Assembly: GCA_964519665.1 (NCBI GenBank)
Contig: CAZFIV010000005.1
Coordinates: forward strand, 106,170 to 170,169
Source of the DNA: JANQQN01 sp964519665
GTDB taxonomy: Bacteria; Myxococcota; Kuafuiibacteriia; Kuafuiibacteriales; Kuafuiibacteriaceae
Reading direction: 5' to 3'
Length of the DNA: 64,000 nucleotides
The translations under genes and the position numbers were made by a program. Below, piece by piece: positions 53,268 to 61,530 of this stretch (positions are counted from its first letter, which is position 1; every line of letters starts with the position of its first letter). The notes below the pieces were generated by a model. It did no database searches. It was not told the origin of the DNA and saw only the letters and a list, made by a program, of their open reading frames with translations.

Positions 53268-54329
53268 ATGAATTCGCAGTTGATCACTCAGCACGTTGCC
53301 GCCTTGCGTTCGGGGGTCGGGTTCCTGGCTCGTCCCGAGGTGTACACGCTGGTCTTGGAGGGCCCGGACCGGGTCCGTTTTCTCAATGGCATGGTCACCT
53401 CCGACGTGGCCAAGCTGGCTCCCGGACAGGGACAACCGGCCATCAAGGCGACGCCGCGAGGTCGGGTCGAGGGGCTGTTGCGCGTTCGCTGCGCGGAAGA
53501 TGCGCTCCTGGTCGAAGTGGATGAGGTTAACGCTCAGACCGTCGCCGACAGTATCGCGAAGATGATCATCATGGATGATGTCACCCTCGCCGACGGGTCG
53601 CCCGACCGTGCGGTGCTCGGCGTCTACGGTCCGGGCGCTGAGGCGCTGCTGAAGGGCTTGTCGCTGGGTGTGCCCGGTGAGGCGCACGCGTTCGCCCAGA
53701 CCGAAGGGGTGACGGTCATCGCCGATCCCCGCTTTGGACCGCCAGGGTACGAGATGCACGTGCCGCCCGACGAGCTCGAAGCCTGGCAGAAGCGGCTGGG
53801 GGACGCTGCCGCGACCTCGGTATCGCCGGAGTCCCTCGAAGCCGTGCGGGTCGAGTACGGTCGGCCTCGAGACGGCGTCGACATCGACGCCGACACGATT
53901 CCCATGGAGGCGCGTCTCGAAGAGGCGATCGACTTCGAGAAGGGATGCTACGTCGGGCAGGAAGTCATCGCCCGAGCGCACAACCTGGGGGGCGTCAAAC
54001 ACATCCTGGTAGGCCTCGAGTTCGCGGGCGAGGCGCCGCCGCCGGTCGGTTCGCGCCTTCGGACCGAGGCGGACGGCAAGGTGACCGGCGAGGTGACCTC
54101 GGCCTTGGTGTCGCCGACGTTCGGGCGCCCGATCGGATTGGGTTTCGTGAGGATCGCGCACCAGGCGCCGGGCACGAAGCTGGTCGTTGAAAGTGCCGCC
54201 GAACCTCCGGAAGAGGTTGGGCGAGCGACCGTGAGCGCCCTGCCGTTCAGTGATTCGAGTGATTCGAGTGATTCGAGTGATTCGAGTGATTCGAGTGATT
54301 CGAGTGATTCGAGCGATTCGAAGGATTAG
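53268..54329 (+). CDS. ygfZ: YgfZ/GcvT-family folate-binding protein with a Ser-Asp tail
   Basis: 353 residues. Folate-dependent iron-sulfur cluster repair/assembly factor family. It has the family Cys motif KGCYVGQEVIARAHN near the C-terminal third and a GcvT-like N-terminus (FLNGMVTSDVAKL, PRGRVEGLLRVR). The last 25 residues are an (SDS)n repeat ending SDSKD, made of 9-base units, which no other part of the protein resembles. The start ATG follows a GGGAG site. Diverges from the Nudix gene. Confidence 0.9.
   Translation: MNSQLITQHVAALRSGVGFLARPEVYTLVLEGPDRVRFLNGMVTSDVAKLAPGQGQPAIKATPRGRVEGLLRVRCAEDALLVEVDEVNAQTVADSIAKMIIMDDVTLADGSPDRAVLGVYGPGAEALLKGLSLGVPGEAHAFAQTEGVTVIADPRFGPPGYEMHVPPDELEAWQKRLGDAAATSVSPESLEAVRVEYGRPRDGVDIDADTIPMEARLEEAIDFEKGCYVGQEVIARAHNLGGVKHILVGLEFAGEAPPPVGSRLRTEADGKVTGEVTSALVSPTFGRPIGLGFVRIAHQAPGTKLVVESAAEPPEEVGRATVSALPFSDSSDSSDSSDSSDSSDSSDSSDSKD
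54252..54323 (+). repeat. 9-bp tandem repeat at 3' end of ygfZ
   Basis: Six perfect GATTCGAGT units from 54252 and two variants (GATTCGAGC, GATTCGAAG), encoding Ser-Asp-Ser. Because the unit is a multiple of three, slippage keeps the frame. Plus-strand and minus-strand shadows of this repeat give Ile-Arg-Val and Ile-Thr-Arg runs that should not be taken for genes. About 207 bases beyond it, up to rho, hold no supported gene. Confidence 0.95.
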
Positions 54330-54536
54330 AGGGATTCGCGGGGGTCGACGGAATCTGCGGATTGAATCCGCCGGCAGGTGGTGGTCCGGCACGCCGGCGG
54401 TGGACGCAAACCGGGTGCCACTCCAAGTTGCAATCCGCTCGATTTGCGCCGCCGCCGGCCACGACTTCGTGGCTGCGGTCGGCGAGTGGCAGTGCGAAAC
54501 GCCCGACGCACCACCGCTCGCCCGCCTGACCCTGTC

Positions 54537-55967
54537 CTACGAGTTCATCGACTCGAAGAACTCCTGATTGCTCTTCGTCGTTCTCAGCTTGGATAGCATG
54601 AACTCCATCGAATCGATGACGTTGAGGGGGTGCAGGAGCTGCCGGAGGATCCAAACTCGGTTCAGCACGTCGGGGGGCTGAAGCAGCTCTTCCTTTCGGG
54701 TCGCCGACTTGTTGATGTCGAGGCACGGGAAGATGCGCTTTTCCATCAGCTTACGGTCGAGATGGATCTCGGAGTTACCGGTCCCCTTGAACTCTTCGAA
54801 GATGACCTCGTCCATTCGCGAACCGGTGTCGACCAGGGCGGACGCGACGATCGTCAGCGACCCACCTTCTTCAATATTTCGAGCCGCTCCGAAGAAGCGC
54901 TTCGGCTTGTGCAGGGCGTTGGCATCGACACCACCGGACAGGATCTTGCCGGACGGTGGAATGACCGTGTTGTAGGCGCGAGCCAAGCGGGTGATCGAGT
55001 CGAGCAGGATCACGACGTCCCGGCCGTGTTCGACGAGTCGCTTGGCCTTTTCGATGACCATTTCGGCGACCTGAACGTGCCGGGAAGCCGGTTCGTCGAA
55101 GGTCGAAGAGATGACCTCGCCGTCGACGCTTCGACGCATGTCGGTCACTTCCTCGGGCCGCTCGTCAATCAAGAGCACCATCAACCAAACCTCGGGATGG
55201 TTGGCGCTGATCGCGTGCGCGATGTCTTGCAGCAAGACGGTCTTACCAGCCCGCGGAGGCGACACGATCAAAGAGCGCTGACCCTTTCCGATCGGCGTCA
55301 TCAGGTCGATGATGCGGGTGGAAAGGTTGTCGCCTTTGTATTCGAGATTGAGTCGCTGGTGGGGATAGAGAGGGGTAAGATTATCGAAGAGAATCTTGTC
55401 TCGGGCGATCTCGGGCGCTTCGAAGTTGACGCTCTCCACCTTGAGCATCGCGAAGTACCGTTCGCTTTCTTTCGGGGGCCGAATCTGACCGCTGATCGTG
55501 TCGCCGGTCCGAAGATTGAAGCGACGAAGCTGCGAGGGCGAAACGTAGATATCGTCGGGTCCCGGTAGGTAGCTGTAATCAGGTGATCGCAAGAACCCGA
55601 ATCCGTCCGAGAGGACCTCGAGGACGCCCTCGGAGTAGATCGTACCTTTGCGCGCCGCGTGAGCCTGCAGAACGGCGAAAATCAGCTCCTGCTTTCGCAT
55701 GCCCGCCGCGCCCTCGATGCCCATGTCACGGGCCATGCGGGTGAGCTCGGAGATCCGTTTCTCTTTGAGTTCCTTGAGGTTCATGCGGCCGGGCGGAGGC
55801 CCGTCGTACTGCACTTCTGAGGCGCCGTTGGTTGGTTCGGCGTCGATGGGGTCCTCGGCAACGTCGATAGGGAGCCGCTCGGTAGAGCGGTCGGCGGCTT
55901 TCTGCCCGCGGGTATTGCGACGTTTTTTGGAAGCGCGGCGCGGAGACTCAGTGCCAGCGTCGGTCAT
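54537..55967 (-). CDS. rho: Transcription termination factor Rho
   Basis: 476 residues. N-terminal basic extension (KKRRNTRGQK), Rho_N helix domain (MNLKELKEKRISELTRMARD, MGIEGAAGMRKQELIFAVLQ), RNA-binding cold-shock domain (GVLEVLSDGFGFLRSP), Walker A SPPRAGKT, Walker B region VVILLDSITRLARAYN and the Q/R loops (RFFGAARNIEEGGSLTIVAS). All normal. Diverges from the LigA-like gene. Confidence 0.97.
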   Translation of the reverse strand: MTDAGTESPRRASKKRRNTRGQKAADRSTERLPIDVAEDPIDAEPTNGASEVQYDGPPPGRMNLKELKEKRISELTRMARDMGIEGAAGMRKQELIFAVLQAHAARKGTIYSEGVLEVLSDGFGFLRSPDYSYLPGPDDIYVSPSQLRRFNLRTGDTISGQIRPPKESERYFAMLKVESVNFEAPEIARDKILFDNLTPLYPHQRLNLEYKGDNLSTRIIDLMTPIGKGQRSLIVSPPRAGKTVLLQDIAHAISANHPEVWLMVLLIDERPEEVTDMRRSVDGEVISSTFDEPASRHVQVAEMVIEKAKRLVEHGRDVVILLDSITRLARAYNTVIPPSGKILSGGVDANALHKPKRFFGAARNIEEGGSLTIVASALVDTGSRMDEVIFEEFKGTGNSEIHLDRKLMEKRIFPCLDINKSATRKEELLQPPDVLNRVWILRQLLHPLNVIDSMEFMLSKLRTTKSNQEFFESMNS

Positions 55968-56000
55968 TGCATTCTTCCTCGGTGTGTCATTAGCGGCGTT

Positions 56001-56029
56001 TCTCGCCCGTGCGAGACTTGTGAGGTCTC
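56001..56029 (-). promoter_or_regulatory. Possible attenuator hairpins in rho leader
   Basis: Upstream of rho the plus-strand pairs TCTCGC(56001)/GCGAGA(56011) and GAGAC(56013)/GTCTC(56025) share bases 56013-56016, so only one can form. A further GCGCCC(56057)/GGGCGC(56071) stem lies upstream. rho is known to regulate itself through its leader in several bacteria; two exclusive stems would suit that. Structure by eye only. Confidence 0.3.
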
Positions 56030-56189
56030 AACATCAGATTTTGGCTGGGAGTTGAGGCGCCCTCATTTGCGGGCGCTCACTTCGGCTTATTGGGTGAACA
56101 AGTTGACGGAGCTATGGAGGGCTCGTCGACCTGCGAAAGGACCCTAGGGTCGACAAACATCGGTAGTCAAGCACTATGGCGTCATCCCG

Positions 56190-58214
56190 ATGGCGTTACG
56201 TCCTGAAGACCGTCTAACTTCGCTCAAGAACGAGATCTATGATCTCGAGCACCGTACTTATGTGCTCGAGTATCCGCCTCCAGATGCGCGCAAGTTGCCG
56301 GAACTCCTGAGAGCTCTCGAGGCGTTGGAGGCGGACCAAGGGGGCCCAGCCCCCGACTCGCCCAGTCTTCGGCGCGGGTGCCCCCCCCGGAACGCTTTTG
56401 CTTGGGGAGCGCATGACGCGACCTGGAGCGATCCGCCTGCGGTCCAGTCGGTCGCCGAGCTCAAAGCGTTCCACGCCCGATTGCCTACCGATGGTCCGGA
56501 CAGTCTCGACAACACGTTTGTTGCGTCGGCCACCATGCCGGGGGTCGATGTTGCGCTCACCTACGAAGAGGGCGTTCTTCGGCAAGCCATACTTCGTGGT
56601 GATGGGCACCGCGGTGAAGACGTCACCGACAATGTTCGTACGATCCGGTCCGTACCGCTTCGATTGAAGGTGCCGGGCTCGCAAACCGAATCGCGAGTGA
56701 CCAAGGTCACCGGACAATCGAGTGGGCCTTCGACGGCCACCCCGGTGCCGCCGTTTCCGGCTCGCCTCCAAGTGAGGGTCACCGTCATCCTTCGCAACGT
56801 CGATCAAACCGCGCTCGACCGCCGCCGCGTTGATTGCGGAGATCCCCCTTACGTTTTACCCCAAGGGGCGGCGATGAGCTCCATCCGGCGGTTGGACTCG
56901 ACGGTCACTGCCTCGCGACGCCTGCGGGCGTTTGCGGTGGGTTGCGCGATCCCGCCGCCGGGCTTCGATAGCTACTGGCAAGTTCTGAGTGCGCTCAAGA
57001 GCTGGGGCTTCGCCGTTCAAGCGATCACGTGGCGATGCCGCGGTCTGCAGGAGATCCTCGACTTCGTTGCTGCTCTGCAGCAGCAAGCGCCGACCTACGA
57101 GTATCCGCTCGAAGGCGGCCTGCTGGTCGCCAATCGGTTCACTTCCACCGAAGCGCCGGTCGAGGCCCGCCTGACGTTTCCGCCTCCGGGGCGTCCGGCC
57201 CTCGTCAACCGAGTTTACTTCGCGGTGGGGCGAGGGGGGGCGATCCTCCCGGTCGCCCTGGTTGCTAAGGCGCCGGAGCACGAGGCTCCGGTTCCCGAAC
57301 GGGCGCCCGTACCGGCCTTCGATGGTTACCGTCCCCTCCCCGTGGGGCCCGGAGACCGGATTCGAGTCCGGCCCGGCCCCGTGGCGCCGGTCATGACGGT
57401 CGAGTCCGGGCCCAGCGAGGCCCGCCTGTTGCTGTCGGAATGCCCGGCCTGCGGCGCGGCGGTCGACGTCCCCGTCGACGAGCCCTTCGTTCGGTGTGTC
57501 AATTTGTATTGCACGGGCCGCGCCCGGGCCCGATTGCTCCATTTGGTCGGACCGCGGGGGCTGCGACTATCGGAGCTCACCGTCAAGGCCGTGGATCGAC
57601 TGCTGGCGGAGCTGGGGTCGGTCGACGTGCCCGCCTTCTTCTCGCTCGAAGCCGATCGGATCGATGTTCTATCCCCCGGTGTTGGCGCCAAAGTGTCCAA
57701 GGCCATCGCAGACGCGCGACGGATGCCGCTATGGCGCTTCCTGTACCTTTCTGCAATTCCGCATGTGTCCGAGCATGAAGCTCGGTTGGTGGGGCGTCGC
57801 GTCCGGTCCGCCGAACGCTTCGAATCGCTCCAACCGGAGGACATTGATCGCATCGAAGGCCTGAGCCCCGAAGCGGCCCGCGGGCTCGAGAACTGGATGC
57901 GGAACGAAGGACAGCTTGCCTTTACCCGCGCCCGGCAAGCTGGAATCACGTTGCTCGGAGATGACGAGGCATTCAGTGCGCCCTTTCTCGGCAAGACGGT
58001 GGTGGTCGCCGGCGAGCTGCAGGGCGGCGCGGTGTTCATCGCCGACGAGATCGAGCGCCGCGGTGGCCTGATCCAAGCACGCGTCGGGCGGGACACGGAT
58101 CTTCTCGTGACCGGCCGATCGGCCCAGAAGGTGTGTGATACTGCGGTGATGTATGGGGTCCCGATACTGGGCGAAGCCGAGGTGAGCGAGGTGTTGCGGC
58201 GAACCGGCTGCTGA
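56190..58214 (+). CDS. LigA-like NAD-dependent DNA ligase homologue without catalytic lysine
   Basis: 674 residues, full LigA length. The adenylation-domain block is recognisable: ALTYEEGVLRQAILRGDGHR, then GEDVTDNVRTIRSVPLRL. The KxDG nucleophile that must precede it is replaced by ATMPGVD (114-120, no Lys), and the RGEV strand reads VRVTV, losing the Glu. The zinc finger is intact (CPACGAAVDV and CVNLYC), the HhH region (ELTVKAVDRLLAELGSV) and the BRCT domain (FLGKTVVVAGELQGGAVFIA, RVGRDTDLLVTG) look normal. So nick-binding parts are kept and chemistry is lost. Frame and codon use look normal, arguing against a decaying pseudogene. Probable role: nick binding or scaffold. Confidence 0.8.
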   Translation: MALRPEDRLTSLKNEIYDLEHRTYVLEYPPPDARKLPELLRALEALEADQGGPAPDSPSLRRGCPPRNAFAWGAHDATWSDPPAVQSVAELKAFHARLPTDGPDSLDNTFVASATMPGVDVALTYEEGVLRQAILRGDGHRGEDVTDNVRTIRSVPLRLKVPGSQTESRVTKVTGQSSGPSTATPVPPFPARLQVRVTVILRNVDQTALDRRRVDCGDPPYVLPQGAAMSSIRRLDSTVTASRRLRAFAVGCAIPPPGFDSYWQVLSALKSWGFAVQAITWRCRGLQEILDFVAALQQQAPTYEYPLEGGLLVANRFTSTEAPVEARLTFPPPGRPALVNRVYFAVGRGGAILPVALVAKAPEHEAPVPERAPVPAFDGYRPLPVGPGDRIRVRPGPVAPVMTVESGPSEARLLLSECPACGAAVDVPVDEPFVRCVNLYCTGRARARLLHLVGPRGLRLSELTVKAVDRLLAELGSVDVPAFFSLEADRIDVLSPGVGAKVSKAIADARRMPLWRFLYLSAIPHVSEHEARLVGRRVRSAERFESLQPEDIDRIEGLSPEAARGLENWMRNEGQLAFTRARQAGITLLGDDEAFSAPFLGKTVVVAGELQGGAVFIADEIERRGGLIQARVGRDTDLLVTGRSAQKVCDTAVMYGVPILGEAEVSEVLRRTGC

Positions 58215-58298
58215 TCGAGGGCGGGCGGGGATCCGGTTAATCCCCAGATGAGGCGCATTTCGTGTCGCGGGACCTCGCTTTCGTCTATCCTGCACCGG

Positions 58299-58715
58299 AT
58301 GGCGAATTCGCAGCTCTTCGATCTCCTCGATGCAGACGGCCGGGCGCGAGTCGACGAAGTCGCAGAGGTCCGCACTTTCGAGGCGGGGGCGACGATCGTG
58401 GAAGAAGGAGAGCGGGGCGACGCCTTCTACCTGTTGTTGGAGGGCGAGGCCGTCGTCGAGGCTTCGGACTTTACGGAGACGCCGCGAGGAGTGGCCACGC
58501 TTACCGCCGGTCAGGTGTTTGGTGAGATCGCTGCGCTGACCGGCGAGCCTCGAACGGCCACCATTGTCGCCAAGACCGACCTCAAAGTGCATCGCTTCGA
58601 GACCCGGGCCGTCTTCAAGGTTTTGGAAGACTATCCGGACGTTCTCGAGGCGCTGACCCGCCTGGGGATCGCTCGTTCCGAGGAGCTGATGGCGCTCCTT
58701 CAGGAAGACGAGTAG
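58299..58715 (+). CDS. Cyclic-nucleotide-binding domain protein
   Basis: About 138 residues from ATG 58299 (an ATG at 58248 would add 17 residues). It is a single CAP-family beta-barrel: LFDLLDADGRARVDEVAEVR, TIVEEGERGDAFYLLLEGEA and the phosphate-binding cassette GEIAALTGEPRTATIVA with the Arg that holds the cyclic phosphate. No DNA-binding or kinase domain follows, so it is a stand-alone sensor unit. A terminator follows at once. Confidence 0.85.
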   Translation: MANSQLFDLLDADGRARVDEVAEVRTFEAGATIVEEGERGDAFYLLLEGEAVVEASDFTETPRGVATLTAGQVFGEIAALTGEPRTATIVAKTDLKVHRFETRAVFKVLEDYPDVLEALTRLGIARSEELMALLQEDE

Positions 58716-58735
58716 CCAAGAATTCCGTAGGTCCC

Positions 58736-58756
58736 GGGCGCGAGTGAATCGCGCCC
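58736..58756. terminator. Rho-independent-like hairpin between convergent genes
   Basis: Perfect 8-bp stem GGGCGCGA / TCGCGCCC with a GTGAA loop between the stop of the cNMP-binding gene (58715) and the stop of the convergent gene (58792). No strong T run on either strand, so it may need Rho or act as a bidirectional block. Confidence 0.55.
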
Positions 58757-58791
58757 CTCCGTCTTCGCTCCCTGCGCGTTGGCACTCGCGA

Positions 58792-59121
58792 TCAGTCGTG
58801 ACCAACCTTGTTGGCTAGCGTGTGGGCCGCGTCACCAGGCGCGGAGCGGCGGATGGACACGTCGTGCTCGGCGTTGGCTCGGAAGGCCTCTTCGAGTAGC
58901 TTGGCGCGGTCGACCGGCCGGCCTTGCAGCGCCTCGAGATACCAAAGGAAGCTCTCGGTCGCGATCAATCGGTACAGCGCCGTGCGATGGGCGGCGGAGA
59001 GACCTCGGTCGTCGCGGATACTGACCAACGCATCGAAGAAGCGCTCGGTGTCGAGGCCCGCCGCACGCAGCCGATCGACATGCCCCTGGACCCGGGCATC
59101 GATCTTTTTGACTTCGGCCAC
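58792..59121 (-). CDS. Uncharacterised helical protein
   Basis: 109 residues, all-helical looking (IDARVQGHVDRLRAAGLDTE, FFDALVSIRDDRG, HRTALYRLIATESFLWYLEA). No signal or membrane segment. No family recognised. It ends before the terminator at 58736-58756 and lies ten bases downstream of the next minus-strand gene, so the two are likely co-transcribed. Confidence 0.7.
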   Translation of the reverse strand: MAEVKKIDARVQGHVDRLRAAGLDTERFFDALVSIRDDRGLSAAHRTALYRLIATESFLWYLEALQGRPVDRAKLLEEAFRANAEHDVSIRRSAPGDAAHTLANKVGHD

Positions 59122-59131
59122 GGCGGTCAGA

Positions 59132-59710
59132 CTACCAGAAGATGCCGGGCATGTACGGCATCCCTGGCGTCATGTAGGGCGTCATGCCCCCGTAGAAAGG
59201 CAGACCGAAGCCGCCCATCGAGAAGTCTCGCAGGAGCGTCAACCCGCCCAGCGCTAACCCTCCGTACAGGAGCGCTTTGCCCCAGCCTCCGAGGCCGGAC
59301 TGGCCCTGAGCCTGGGTTCGAGCTCCGTCGTTGACCTGCGGACGCCCCATCCTCATCGCATCGTGATGCGTTCGCGGACCCTCGCCGGCCGCGTCGCGGT
59401 GGCCATCATGGTGGCCACCGGGGCCAGAGTCGCCCTGTCCGAAAGCGCCTCGACCGCCCTGGGGGCCCTGATTGAACGCGCTCTGCAACTCGGCGAACAG
59501 GCCCGAGAGCATGCCTTTGAGGTCACCGGTGGGATGGGGGCTGCCCCCTCGGGTGGCCCGGCCCGGGTCATAGGCCTGATCCATGTCCTGTGCGCCCAGG
59601 CTGAACAGGGCCTTGTGGAAGGTGCCGGCGAGCGTTCCCAGGGGAAAGGTCCCAAGGAAGTTGTCGGCAATGAACCCGGCGATACCGCCGCCTGCTGAAG
59701 GTCTTACCAT
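59132..59710 (-). CDS. Gly/His-rich uncharacterised protein with Met/Pro-Tyr tail
   Basis: 192 residues from ATG 59710. Starts with a conserved-looking AGFIADNFLGTFPLGTLAGT segment, continues with a disordered Gly/Gln/His/Asp middle (GPGGHHDGHRDAAGEG), then a hydrophobic stretch (WGKALLYGGLALGGLTLLRD) that may be a membrane anchor, and ends in a repeat of Met, Pro and Tyr (GGMTPYMTPGMPYMPG). Family unknown. It is divergent from the gene at 59788 and upstream of the helical gene. Confidence 0.6.
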   Translation of the reverse strand: MVRPSAGGGIAGFIADNFLGTFPLGTLAGTFHKALFSLGAQDMDQAYDPGRATRGGSPHPTGDLKGMLSGLFAELQSAFNQGPQGGRGAFGQGDSGPGGHHDGHRDAAGEGPRTHHDAMRMGRPQVNDGARTQAQGQSGLGGWGKALLYGGLALGGLTLLRDFSMGGFGLPFYGGMTPYMTPGMPYMPGIFW

Positions 59711-59787
59711 TGTCGTACCTCGCCTACATTGTCGGTGACAAACCGCCAATGTTTCGGATTTTTGCCTCGCAATGTTAAGCGAAGGCC

Positions 59788-60357
59788 ATGGGTGCGTGGC
59801 TCGAAGCCTACGAGAAACTCGATGAAGCGCAAAAAGACCGGGTCCAGAGGTGGCTGCATCTCAATAAATTCATCGCCCGCACGCTCAAGCTGGATTGGGT
59901 GACCTGGGTCGAGGACTATCTGCAGCCGGCCATGGACCGGCCGCTCGACTACCGCTTCATGGCAGATTGTATTCCTGATTTCAGTGGCTTAGACGTACAA
60001 GGGCAAGGGGTCAGCTTCTCGACGGACGTCGATCCGGCGACCGCTCAGACCGCGCGGGTACCCCTGAGGGCCGCAAACAACCTCGGTCGGCTGTCCCCGG
60101 CGGTCCAAGACGGCATTGCTCGCCTGCTCGAGTCGGTCGAGGCCTCGGCCGTACCCGTGCTTCCGGGCGATGTCGGACACCTCCAGAAGATATTTCGGCG
60201 AGAGAATGCGCTCGGCAAGCTGCCTCGAAAAGACTTCCGCAGCGTCCAGGTCGCCCGCGACGACAACGACATCGTGATCTCGGTGGTCGGCGGCGCGGAG
60301 CTGGTCCGGACCTCGGTTATCGAGTTCGGGACCGAAATGCGGCGCGCGCTGGTTTGA
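59788..60357 (+). CDS. Uncharacterised protein
   Basis: 189 residues. N-terminal helices rich in Trp (WLEAYEKLDEAQKDRVQRWL, LKLDWVTWVEDYLQPAMD), then a mixed segment ending VVGGAELVRTSVIEFGTEMR. No signal peptide. No family recognised. First of two co-directional unknown genes; 140 bases separate them. Confidence 0.65.
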   Translation: MGAWLEAYEKLDEAQKDRVQRWLHLNKFIARTLKLDWVTWVEDYLQPAMDRPLDYRFMADCIPDFSGLDVQGQGVSFSTDVDPATAQTARVPLRAANNLGRLSPAVQDGIARLLESVEASAVPVLPGDVGHLQKIFRRENALGKLPRKDFRSVQVARDDNDIVISVVGGAELVRTSVIEFGTEMRRALV

Positions 60358-60497
60358 AAGGGCGGTTTGAGCAGCGGTTTGACGGACGGGTCGGGATCGA
60401 AGCAACTCGGACGACGAGCCGACGATAATCGGTTCCGTTAAAGGCGGGCGGTGCGGTCTCCGCAACGCGTGCGGTCTCGCAGGGTCCGTCGATCACG

Positions 60498-61379
60498 ATG
60501 AAGGAGAATCCGATGGTCCCCTTGGGCAGCCAGGTCACCGAACAGCTCAACAAGCTCGGCATTGCGCCGGAGCTCCTTCAGGCTCGGCTCGACCGGCTCG
60601 CGCAAGCGCCGCTGCAGGCGTTGACCAACCTCTCGGACGCCTATGCACAAGCTTCGCTCGCCACCGGCGTCGATAAGTTCGGTCCCGATGTCACTGACGC
60701 CCGCGTCGGTCTGGCGCCGGCTTGGCACAATCCCCCGCCGACCGAAATGATGCGCGCGCGCGCGCGCTTCGTTCATCGAACCTATCATCGTGACTTGGCG
60801 CCGCGGCACGCGAGCGCGGGCCAGCTGAACGCCCTGATGGGCCGGCAGGGGCGGGGGGCGATGATGGTCCGCCGCCTTCATCGCGACCCGGTCATGCGTC
60901 AGTCGTTCGAGCGGGCGACGGCCCTGCAGGTCGTACGCGACGGTCGTATGGACGGCGCGGTGACGGTGTCGGGGATGGCCTCGGGGCGAAGCTCCAACAC
61001 ACCGGCGGCGCTTCCCGGCAACAATCTGTACAGCTTGCTGGGGGCGATGGACACCGCGATCGTCGAACAGGCTCAAAAGCTGGGTGTGTACGCGAGCTCC
61101 GACCCGGAGGTGTTTTTCGGGGAGGGTCGCGATCTCGATTTGTTCGGCAAAGGGAGCCAGTACGGCGTCCCGTCTCCGTCGACGACCGGCGTGTTCGGAT
61201 TCACGGCCTCCGGTCAACCGGCGCCCGCCACCGGCGACCAGTCCATGGGTATCGATACTCGGGTCATGCAGCTCAAGCGCATGATGGATAAACGAAGCCA
61301 GATGTACGACTTGGTGCGGACCATCTTCGACAAGTACAACGAGTCGGCCCGTACTTCGATCGGCAACATGAAAGCGTAG
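60498..61379 (+). CDS. Uncharacterised protein with helical C-terminus
   Basis: 293 residues behind a GAAGGAGAAT stretch that overlaps the start (ATGAAGGAGAATCC), so a start at the second Met, six codons on (60513), is equally plausible and would use GGAG as its ribosome site. N-terminal helices (QLNKLGIAPELLQARLDRLA), a middle with His/Arg clusters, a Gly-rich loop (SPSTTGVFGFTASGQPAPAT) and an amphipathic end (VMQLKRMMDKRSQMYDLVRT). No family recognised. The 150 bases to the convergent fhs gene hold nothing I can name. Confidence 0.65.
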   Translation: MKENPMVPLGSQVTEQLNKLGIAPELLQARLDRLAQAPLQALTNLSDAYAQASLATGVDKFGPDVTDARVGLAPAWHNPPPTEMMRARARFVHRTYHRDLAPRHASAGQLNALMGRQGRGAMMVRRLHRDPVMRQSFERATALQVVRDGRMDGAVTVSGMASGRSSNTPAALPGNNLYSLLGAMDTAIVEQAQKLGVYASSDPEVFFGEGRDLDLFGKGSQYGVPSPSTTGVFGFTASGQPAPATGDQSMGIDTRVMQLKRMMDKRSQMYDLVRTIFDKYNESARTSIGNMKA

Positions 61380-61530
61380 CCACGATGGCGCGTTCCGCAG
61401 ATCAAGGATGACCAGACTTCGGGAGTGCGCCGCGTAGGCTTGAGGACGTCGGGCCGCCCGCGCTCGACACCCCATCGGCGCGACGGCTCGGGCTTATTCA
61501 CGAGCAGAGGCCGAATTCGTCAGCACGCTG

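Noticed and set aside
52392..54392. Long minus-strand frame extending the Nudix gene to 666 codons
   Set aside because: The extension is antisense of ygfZ and its microsatellite; the Nudix domain starts at about 53090.
54250..54567. 105-codon plus-strand frame starting with Ile-Arg-Val repeats
   Set aside because: A shadow of the 9-bp repeat in another frame, running into antisense of the rho 3' end.
61380..61530. Spacer between the unknown gene and fhs searched for tRNA or terminator
   Set aside because: No cloverleaf and no stem longer than a few bases was seen.
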